Assembly: GCA_041649895.1 (NCBI GenBank)
Contig: JBAZMG010000023.1
Coordinates: 1-14,846, forward strand
Direction of reading: 5' to 3'
Length of the DNA: 14,846 bases
Source: STD1-204 sp041649895
GTDB taxonomy: Bacteria > Patescibacteriota > Minisyncoccia > Minisyncoccales > Minisyncoccaceae
Part shown: positions 7,131 to 11,659 of the stretch, one piece after another
Layout: each line of letters begins with the position of its first letter
Numbering within the stretch: the stretch's first letter is position 1
Made by a program: the position numbers and the translations under genes
Notes under the pieces: model-generated
Told to the model about the DNA's origin: nothing
The model's input: only the letters and a program-made list of their open reading frames with translations
The model's database searches: none

Positions 7131-7759
7131 TTTTCAATAGAAACCGTAGTCAAAAAATCATTAAATGATTGTAAACATTTTTCTTTATCTCTACCAAACA
7201 AATCGGCCTCAAAGGAATATATAATATTTTTAATTGGTATTTTTACAAAGATATAATTACCGGGATTCTCCAAATCGTTAATTGCCATTGTTTCTTTAAT
7301 CGCCCTGTAATTATTAAAATCAATGACTTCGTATATATTCCCATCCTTATTAGACATATTCAAATATTCTCCATCGCTAATCATTCTCTTCAAAACGGTA
7401 TATTGTAAATCGTATGGACTGTTTTCTTTTTCTCTTTTTAGGTTCACCCCAATCCAACAACCGACTTGCGGAATTGAAGCCGCGGATGAATTATCTCTAA
7501 ACGGCTTAAAATCTTGAGTTGCTAAAGAAACACTTGCCAATTGACTTGGCCTATAGTTCCACCCTTGCGGCACTTTAAATCTCAGGCCCGCCTCTTTGTT
7601 TTCAAAATAAATCTCCCCATTGCTTTCTTGCTTTACAAAATCTTCAAATTGCACATATCCCATCTTGCCCTCTTCCCGCTTTTGGAAAACAAAATAGATC
7701 ACTCCAATAATGGCCAATATTACAATTAACCCGATTATTATTTTCACTATCTTATTCAT
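7127..7759 (-). CDS. Membrane-anchored protein, PsbP/DcrB-like fold suspected
   Basis: The protein has an N-terminal anchor (basic MNKIVK, then a hydrophobic run to about residue 26, then KREEGK). A globular extracytoplasmic domain of about 180 residues follows. The segment YFENKEAGLRFKVPQGW, then beta-rich blocks and a closing F-x-x-F-L-x-T-V-S, resembles small PsbP/Mog1/DUF1795-like domains that begin with a y-x-n-x-x-x-g-f-x-v-P-x-g-W strand. That assignment is inference from pattern only. I chose ATG 7757-7759. The frame also has a TTG at 7766-7768, but it falls inside a TATAAT box (7768-7773), and no Shine-Dalgarno is seen for either. The stop TGA overlaps the start of the large lamin-tail gene, so the two form an operon and probably act together at the cell surface. 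Confidence 0.8.
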   Translation of the reverse strand: MNKIVKIIIGLIVILAIIGVIYFVFQKREEGKMGYVQFEDFVKQESNGEIYFENKEAGLRFKVPQGWNYRPSQLASVSLATQDFKPFRDNSSAASIPQVGCWIGVNLKREKENSPYDLQYTVLKRMISDGEYLNMSNKDGNIYEVIDFNNYRAIKETMAINDLENPGNYIFVKIPIKNIIYSFEADLFGRDKEKCLQSFNDFLTTVSIEK

Positions 7760-7767
7760 ATACTGCA

Positions 7768-7773
7768 ATTATA
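7768..7773 (-). promoter_or_regulatory. -10 box (TATAAT) of the two-gene surface operon
   Basis: A perfect TATAAT on the minus strand lies 8 bp before the ATG at 7759, which would give an almost leaderless mRNA. No good -35 box is seen at the usual spacing, so confidence is moderate. Between here and 7924 I see no gene or clear motif. Confidence 0.4.
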
Positions 7774-7924
7774 ATTTAAATTTGATTTTTATGTAATCCC
7801 CAACCCAAAAACACACCCAATAAATACCAATCATGCTTTATCTCCCCATAAGCCATCTTACTACTGGAAATATCGCTCTTAAGTATTTATTTTTATATTT
7901 AAGCTATAAACGAACCAATCACGC

Positions 7925-7951
7925 ATGTTTGGGCCTTTGAGGCCTAAACAT
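7925..7951. repeat. REP-like palindrome (GGCCT class, one G-T pair)
   Basis: A 12-bp stem (7925-7936 with 7940-7951) with loop TTG. One pair, 7931 with 7945, is G-T rather than G-C or A-T and is intermediate between the GGG/CCC and AGG/CCT versions seen at other copies. It lacks the flanking G/C of the longer copies. Confidence 0.8.
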
Positions 7952-8018
7952 TGCCGAACCACTAAATAAACCTACTACCTACTACAACTTTAACTCTACT
8001 AACTTTAACTAAATTTAC

Positions 8019-8062
8019 CCAAAAGAACTAATCAATTAAATTCCAAAAGAGCTAATCACTTA
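8019..8062. repeat. 20-bp direct repeat, two copies 24 bp apart
   Basis: Copies at 8019-8038 and 8043-8062 match at 18 of 20 positions (CCAAAAGA-x-CTAATCA-x-TTA). They end at the left edge of the REP palindrome beside the transposase. The preceding stretch 7966-8018 is also made of short imperfect repeats (ACTACCTACTAC, AACTTTAACT twice). No ORF covers this gap (7774-8096). Confidence 0.6.
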
Positions 8063-8090
8063 TGTTTGGGGAGTCGGTCCCCAAACATTC
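8062..8090. repeat. REP-like palindrome (GGGGA class), transposase 3' side
   Basis: An 11-bp stem (8062-8072 with 8078-8088) encloses loop GTCGG. It is identical over 29 bp to the copy at 8859-8887. The palindrome begins 6 bp after the stop codon of the transposase. Confidence 0.9.
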
Positions 8091-8096
8091 CAATTT

Positions 8097-8846
8097 TTAA
8101 TCTTTTTCTATACGAATTTCAAAATTATCGAATTTAATCTTTTCTGGTATTGCTTTCATCCAATTCTCAAGTTGATTACTGTAACCCTCTTCACCCTTTA
8201 ACAAATCTAAATAGAAGTCTCTTTTGGTTACCGATGGAAAGTTCTTTTGGCCGGAATAATCCAAGTGGCTTGACCAACGATAACTATTCAAATAATCTTT
8301 TAACTTACTATAATCTTTCGCCTCCCCGCTCCGCCAATCTTCTTCAATTAGATCTAGTGGATTAAAATGCAAATAAAATAATAAATAATCAAAATATTCT
8401 TGCTGATTTATATGTTTGGCCTTGAAGGTTCCTTGAAACAACGGACCAACTCTATCATTTTTTAAGTTAAAATAAGAAGCATATCCAGATCCAATTTTCA
8501 TCATAAATTTTATTAGACCGCCATCTATTTTTTGTCTCATAACTATATGAAAATGATTTGGCATTAGACAAAAAGCTACAATGTCTACTAATAACTTACG
8601 AGGTTTTTTATCTCTTTCTTTTAAAAACGTTAAGCTTATCGATTTTTCGTCAGCTATTTTCGGTTTTCTACACGAAAATCTAACATTCGCTCCTGCAGAA
8701 AAATCTTCATTATTAAATTCATACATATCGTGAATAAAGCGGAGATAATCGAGATCTTCTCTAAAAATATCGCGCTTCTCTACTCCACGGTTGTAAACGT
8801 GGTAAAATTCATCATTAACAAATTGTGGTTTTGGTTGACTAGGCAT
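8097..8846 (-). CDS. REP-associated tyrosine transposase (Y1/HUH, IS200-like TnpA_REP)
   Basis: This 249-residue protein is a single-domain HUH nuclease of the transposase-IS200-like (Y1_Tnp) group. It has the N-terminal F-Y-H-V-Y-N-R-G-V motif (residues 14-22), the HUH pair H98 and H100 in MPNHFH, and a helix GYASYFN where Y122 (or Y125) would be the nucleophile. It then has GPLFQGTFKA, typical of RAYTs, and Y-L-H-F-N-P. A polar insertion (about 45-85) separates the first strand region from the HUH motif. Family members nick single-stranded REP hairpins. Identical hairpins flank this gene at 12 bp upstream and 6 bp downstream, consistent with that role. The motifs are intact, so it may be active. 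No Shine-Dalgarno precedes the ATG. The upstream hairpin probably lies in the promoter or leader, so self-regulation is conceivable. Confidence 0.93.
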   Translation of the reverse strand: MPSQPKPQFVNDEFYHVYNRGVEKRDIFREDLDYLRFIHDMYEFNNEDFSAGANVRFSCRKPKIADEKSISLTFLKERDKKPRKLLVDIVAFCLMPNHFHIVMRQKIDGGLIKFMMKIGSGYASYFNLKNDRVGPLFQGTFKAKHINQQEYFDYLLFYLHFNPLDLIEEDWRSGEAKDYSKLKDYLNSYRWSSHLDYSGQKNFPSVTKRDFYLDLLKGEEGYSNQLENWMKAIPEKIKFDNFEIRIEKD

Positions 8847-8857
8847 TAATAAATTTT

Positions 8858-8887
8858 AATGTTTGGGGAGTCGGTCCCCAAACATTC
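8858..8887. repeat. REP-like palindrome (GGGGA class), transposase 5' side
   Basis: A 12-bp stem (8858-8869 with 8875-8886) encloses loop GTCGG. It lies 12 bp upstream of the transposase ATG, presumably in its leader or promoter. Positions 8859-8887 match 8062-8090 exactly. Confidence 0.9.
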
Positions 8888-8932
8888 TGATTATTAATTC
8901 GCTTATTAATTTTGTTTGAACTTATAAGAAAA

Positions 8933-8950
8933 GCTCCCAAAAATGGGAGC
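8933..8950 (-). terminator. Strong intrinsic terminator of the 15-nt-repeat transcript
   Basis: On the minus strand GCTCCCA and TGGGAGC form a perfect 7-bp stem with a TTTT loop, followed by TTTTCTT. It lies 15 bp after the stop codon of the small frame at 8965-9147 and well upstream of the transposase. It therefore separates that transcript from the transposase gene. Confidence 0.8.
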
Positions 8951-8964
8951 GCGTAAACAATGGT

Positions 8965-9147
8965 TTAACAATGACAAGCAACTGAATGATGAGCAACGAA
9001 ATATTGATCGTAAGTAACGGAATATTGGACAACTAAATGTTGAGCAGTCAAATGTTGGACATCTGAACGCTGGACAGCTAAATGTCGGCAGATAGCTGAT
9101 TTATTCTGCGTAAAAATTATCTGTGAAAATAAAAAAGTATTCCGCAT
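8965..9147 (-). CDS. Possible small peptide with five-residue repeats
   Basis: A 60-residue frame starts at ATG 9145-9147. Its first 18 or so residues (MRNTFLFSQIIFTQ) are mildly hydrophobic. The rest is a run of five-residue units such as QHLVV, QHLTA, QYFVA and HHSVA, encoded by the 15-nt DNA repeats, and ends in CHC. All unit boundaries and the single 6-nt insertion keep the frame, and the stop codon is followed by a strong terminator. Against it, no Shine-Dalgarno is present, and the differences between units are mostly amino-acid changing, which argues against constraint on the peptide. Confidence 0.25.
   Translation of the reverse strand: MRNTFLFSQIIFTQNKSAICRHLAVQRSDVQHLTAQHLVVQYSVTYDQYFVAHHSVACHC
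8977..9087. repeat. Seven-unit 15-nt tandem repeat
   Basis: Units start at 8977, 8992, 9013, 9028, 9043, 9058 and 9073. On the + strand the consensus is approximately AGCAACTAAATGTTG. A 6-nt insertion (9007-9012) follows the second unit, and a degenerate eighth unit may follow at 9088-9102. The copies are diverged at several positions each, so the array is old or under relaxed selection. Confidence 0.75.
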
Positions 9148-9211
9148 AAATAATTTTTAAAAAACTACTATCTATTAAATAGAAATTCTTAATTTAGAAA
9201 TTATTATTTAT

Positions 9212-9239
9212 ATTTTACCAAAATAGAATCATCTGTCAA
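9212..9239 (-). promoter_or_regulatory. Promoter of the 15-nt-repeat transcript
   Basis: On the minus strand a perfect TTGACA (9234-9239) is followed after 16 bp by TAAAAT (9212-9217), preceded by TGG as an extended -10. A REP palindrome (9249-9275) lies 10 bp upstream of the -35 box, so binding of a protein to that hairpin could affect this promoter. Confidence 0.65.
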
Positions 9240-9248
9240 ATATTTTCT

Positions 9249-9275
9249 ATGTTTGGGGGCTTAGCCCCCAAACAT
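9249..9275. repeat. REP-like palindrome (GGGGGC class)
   Basis: A perfect 12-bp stem (9249-9260 with 9264-9275) with loop TTA. The outer ATGTTTGGG arm matches the other copies, but the inner bases (GGGC/GCCC) differ from all of them while remaining fully paired. Confidence 0.85.
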
Positions 9276-9314
9276 TGAATTAATTAATTATAAAAAAGAA
9301 AGCGGGGGAATAAA

Positions 9315-9355
9315 AAAAGAGAAGGTTTACATCGCTACGCGATCACTTCTCTTTT
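9315..9355 (-). terminator. Intrinsic terminator with nested stem, after the gene at 9371-9811
   Basis: A 10-bp outer stem (9315-9324 with 9346-9355) encloses an inner 5-bp stem (ATCGC 9331-9335 with GCGAT 9339-9343). On the minus strand it is followed by a run of seven T. It lies 16 bp after the stop codon at 9371. The outer stem's A/T ends also give T-rich tails on the + strand, so it could work both ways. Confidence 0.8.
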
Positions 9356-9370
9356 GATTGAACGAATCAA

Positions 9371-9811
9371 TCAATAAGGAAACATACTCCTTACTGTCCG
9401 CACGATCTCCCGTGGCACAAGCAAGGTTTTTTCTTTTTCGATTTTCTCGCTCACTTCAGCCCCTATTTTGGTGAATAGCAGCAATTTTAGAGAGAATCTT
9501 AATATTATCGCCGGTACCAGAGCACGAGCCAATAGCATTAATACAAATGCCAATGGCGTTCCCGGGACAATCCATGCGTTGCCTAGCACAATGACTTCTG
9601 CGTATCCGACAATCACAATGTACATTGCGCGGAATACTGACAACAGGCAAGAAAAAAAGAGGACTAATGTTATTGCGATCACTGTCGCAATAAAATCTGA
9701 AGCATATACGGCTCTCAATCCCATTTCTGCCATAAGAAGCAGAAAACAGATTGCCGCAGAGAGCATAGCTAAAGGAACCACGTTCTTGTTAATGAAATCT
9801 TCCCATTTCAC
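9371..9811 (-). CDS. Small integral membrane protein of unknown function
   Basis: The 146-residue product has about four hydrophobic segments, near residues 12-30, 38-60, 62-78 and 82-106. The C-terminal tail is basic and charged (from about residue 115: KIGAEVSEKIEKEK) and probably cytosolic. I recognise no family. The start codon is GTG (9809-9811). It is supported by AGAAGGTG (9818-9825) six bases upstream and by a near-perfect promoter just before it, so the start is well determined. It has its own terminator and therefore is a single-gene unit between the RAYT island and the surface-protein block. The consensus promoter suggests steady expression. Confidence 0.8.
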   Translation of the reverse strand: MKWEDFINKNVVPLAMLSAAICFLLLMAEMGLRAVYASDFIATVIAITLVLFFSCLLSVFRAMYIVIVGYAEVIVLGNAWIVPGTPLAFVLMLLARALVPAIILRFSLKLLLFTKIGAEVSEKIEKEKTLLVPREIVRTVRSMFPY

Positions 9812-9842
9812 AACTTACACCTTCTAAGATTTGTCTATTATA

Positions 9843-9870
9843 ATTATATACTATAGAAGCGTTTTGTCAA
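9843..9870 (-). promoter_or_regulatory. Consensus sigma-70-type promoter for the gene at 9371-9811
   Basis: On the minus strand a perfect TTGACA (9865-9870) and a perfect TATAAT (9843-9848) are 16 bp apart. A second TATAAT follows 1 bp further downstream but at unsuitable spacing. The leader to the GTG is about 25 nt. Confidence 0.8.
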
Positions 9871-9873
9871 TAG

Positions 9874-9897
9874 AAAAACACGCGGACCTAACCCGCG
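9874..9897 (-). terminator. Intrinsic terminator after the M30-like protease gene
   Basis: On the minus strand CGCGG (9893-9897) pairs with CCGCG (9881-9885) around a 7-nt loop and is followed by TGTTTTTC. It lies 19 bp after the stop codon at 9916. Its T run ends only four bases before the -35 box of the next gene. Confidence 0.7.
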
Positions 9898-9915
9898 GGT
9901 TTATTGGCTGATTTA

Positions 9916-11415
9916 TTAGATTGGAAGGGTCTTGCCCTGCATTAAAAGGGCTATAATAAGGCGTAAAAGCACGCTCAGGAGCTCTTCGTGCGTCATTTGA
10001 GATAATGGCTTATCAATGGTAAAAGGCAGCTTAATATTCGTTTCTGTGCCGTTGTCCGGATTGGTGGTATCACCCTGATTGGCGTTAGTCGTACTCGTCG
10101 AAGTGGTGGCTGTAAGCGAGTAAGAATAGGAAGAAGCTGGGTCGCTATAATTGGTTATTTCTATTGCCGGAATGACCGTAACCGAGGCGATATCCGTGCC
10201 GATATTCGGAACTATCAATTCCCCTTCCTGGGCTTTGTTCAGCTTGAAAAATCCCACGGTTTCTTCTCCATTTATGCTTTTTATTACATACGGGATTACG
10301 AAATTTCCTTTGACGCTACTCTTGAATTGCAATTTCAAACTGCCCATTCCCCCGCTGAATTTTTGCCAATGCGCGGAATAGTCTTTAAGGCTTTGGCCCA
10401 AATAAAGGGTGCTGTCGCCGGAAAAAGGCAAGAAATTACTGAATGGCAAAACATGGAAAGTTGTAAGATTTTTATTGACGAAACAATATTTTTCGGAAAC
10501 AGCGCAGTCGTTTACGTACGCGGCCACGATAAAATTGGTGTAGATGGTATTAAAATCTTCAGTAATTCCGTTTTTCAATAATGCTTCGTTTATGCTATCA
10601 ATGCCAACTTCTTTTGATCTTAAAGAATTGGTAAGAATGGATATTCCGTAATGATCGACAAGATAATGTGTAAAAACACTAACCAATCCATAGTCAGCTA
10701 AAGTGCCCTTCCAGTTGATCAAAGAACTGTAGGGATTATCAACAAATAATCTCAGTCGGTTTGTAAGATAGTTATTAGACCCGACGTCGTTGTTATAGCC
10801 CAAAAAAGTGGAGGCGTATTCGGCCCGAGCCTCGTTTAGCCACACATCTTCCGAAACATTGTTTGTAAATTCTTTTTGGTTCAGTTCAATTAAGTGCATA
10901 AACTCGTGCGCGAGTAAGCTGTTCGCGTACGATTCGTTCACATTTTGGAAATTGAAATAAATCATTTCCCGCTCGTTAGAAAACGGATTGACGAGCCTGG
11001 GGTATTCGTCGATATTTCGCACGTATCCCCTCGCTCCGTCTTTTAAGGAATACAAAAGAATTGTAAGTTTTTTGTCTCTATCTATTCCGGGAGTAGCTTC
11101 AGTGCCGAAAGTAGCGGTCAGTTTCGGATATATATTTGTGTCAAATTCTTTTCCCAAAGCGTCAAGCGCGGTAAAGATATCATTCTTCTCAGAGTCTTTT
11201 TTCGCGTCCCAAATGCTCGTGTCAACGTAGAAATAGAGTTTGTCCGAAGCCCTGATTAATGTAGCCGAAACTTGGGCTTTTTGCGTTACGCTAAAGCTTT
11301 TTTCTACAAAAAAATCCTGCTTTTGCCCTATCGTGTCGGCCTTGGCGGCCAACGGAGAAAAGGCAAATATCAACAGGAAGACCAAAAAGAATTGTTTTTT
11401 AAAAAATATTTTCAT
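9916..11415 (-). CDS. Secreted HExxH metalloprotease, M30 (hyicolysin)-like
   Basis: This 499-residue protein has a signal peptide (KK-x-FFLVFLLIFAFSPLAAKA, cleavage near residue 26). Its catalytic domain contains HEFMH (170-174), whose two His bind zinc with E171 as the base. WLNEARAEY follows at 192-200, with E195 the likely third ligand. The ALLAHEFMHLI plus W-L-N-E-x-x-A-E layout is that of M30/immune-inhibitor-A-like gluzincins. A beta-rich region follows (about 330-435), then a Ser/Thr/Asn linker. The last 31 residues (469-499) are KPLSQM-x3-EL and a Leu/Ile-rich helix. The same tail ends the next protein at 11660-12844. It probably cleaves extracellular proteins at or near the cell surface; the substrate is unknown. 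Start ATG 11413-11415 has only a weak AAAAG upstream. Confidence 0.88.
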   Translation of the reverse strand: MKIFFKKQFFLVFLLIFAFSPLAAKADTIGQKQDFFVEKSFSVTQKAQVSATLIRASDKLYFYVDTSIWDAKKDSEKNDIFTALDALGKEFDTNIYPKLTATFGTEATPGIDRDKKLTILLYSLKDGARGYVRNIDEYPRLVNPFSNEREMIYFNFQNVNESYANSLLAHEFMHLIELNQKEFTNNVSEDVWLNEARAEYASTFLGYNNDVGSNNYLTNRLRLFVDNPYSSLINWKGTLADYGLVSVFTHYLVDHYGISILTNSLRSKEVGIDSINEALLKNGITEDFNTIYTNFIVAAYVNDCAVSEKYCFVNKNLTTFHVLPFSNFLPFSGDSTLYLGQSLKDYSAHWQKFSGGMGSLKLQFKSSVKGNFVIPYVIKSINGEETVGFFKLNKAQEGELIVPNIGTDIASVTVIPAIEITNYSDPASSYSYSLTATTSTSTTNANQGDTTNPDNGTETNIKLPFTIDKPLSQMTHEELLSVLLRLIIALLMQGKTLPI

Positions 11416-11435
11416 CTTTTATAATTATTTTGGTC

Positions 11436-11463
11436 TTTATATCTTATCACAAATATATTACAA
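11436..11463 (-). promoter_or_regulatory. Promoter for the protease gene
   Basis: On the minus strand TTGTAA (11458-11463) and TATAAA (11436-11441) are separated by 16 bp. The start codon lies 20 bp past the -10 box. Confidence 0.45.
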
Positions 11464-11505
11464 AAAGCAAATTAAAAAAACGTGAAGAAAATAAATGGCA
11501 GAAAC

Positions 11506-11534
11506 AATGTTTAGGCCTCAAAGGCCTAAACATT
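11506..11534. repeat. REP-like palindrome (AGGCCT class)
   Basis: A perfect 13-bp stem (11506-11518 with 11522-11534) with loop CAA. Compared with 2891-2921, the G-C pair after ATGTTT is replaced by A-T on both arms. It is paired with a second palindrome 30 bp away. Confidence 0.88.
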
Positions 11535-11564
11535 CTCCGATTAGAGGATTGAGGGAAAAGAAAA

Positions 11565-11595
11565 GAATGTTTAGGGGTAGAACCCCTAAACATTC
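11565..11595. repeat. REP-like palindrome (AGGGGT class), possible terminator of the gene at 11660-12844
   Basis: A perfect 14-bp stem (11565-11578 with 11582-11595) with a 3-nt loop, AGA. On the minus strand it is followed by TTTTCTTTTCC. It lies about 65 bp after the stop codon at 11660, where no other terminator is seen, so it may end that transcript. Confidence 0.88.
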
Positions 11596-11659
11596 TTTGA
11601 GACAGCCCGAATGCTAAATATTGAACTAAACACTAACTTAAATTCGTTCGCATAATGTT

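Larger units (their letters stand above)
8062..8887 (-). mobile_element. REP-RAYT-REP unit
   Basis: An identical 29-bp sequence in the same orientation occurs at 8062-8090 and 8859-8887, enclosing only the Y1 transposase gene with 6 bp on one side and 12 bp on the other. This is the arrangement expected for a REP-associated transposase and its substrate hairpins. Whether the unit moves as a whole is not shown by the sequence. Confidence 0.65.
8933..9205 (-). ncRNA. Candidate ~270-nt transcript made largely of 15-nt repeats
   Basis: A promoter with a perfect TTGACA and an extended -10 (9212-9239) predicts a start near 9205, and an intrinsic terminator at 8933-8950 predicts the end. The span carries seven 15-nt tandem units and no recognisable protein domain. 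It may act as an RNA, or it may encode the 60-residue repeat peptide at 8965-9147. The lack of any Shine-Dalgarno favours RNA, whereas the open frame through all repeats favours the peptide. I cannot assign it to a known RNA family. Confidence 0.4.

Noticed and set aside
8097..8846. Complete IS200/IS605 insertion sequence with accessory tnpB
   Set aside because: Only the Y1 transposase is present, the protein has RAYT-type features, and no tnpB/iscB-like frame is nearby.
8977..9087. CRISPR array or classical pentapeptide-repeat (A-[DN]-L-x-x) gene
   Set aside because: The 15-nt units abut without spacers, so it is not CRISPR. Neither strand gives the central Leu/Phe and upstream Ala pattern of pentapeptide-repeat proteins.
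9468..9827. Plus-strand frame of 119 codons
   Set aside because: It is a shadow of the membrane-protein gene at 9371-9811, which has a strong ribosome-binding site, promoter and terminator on the minus strand.
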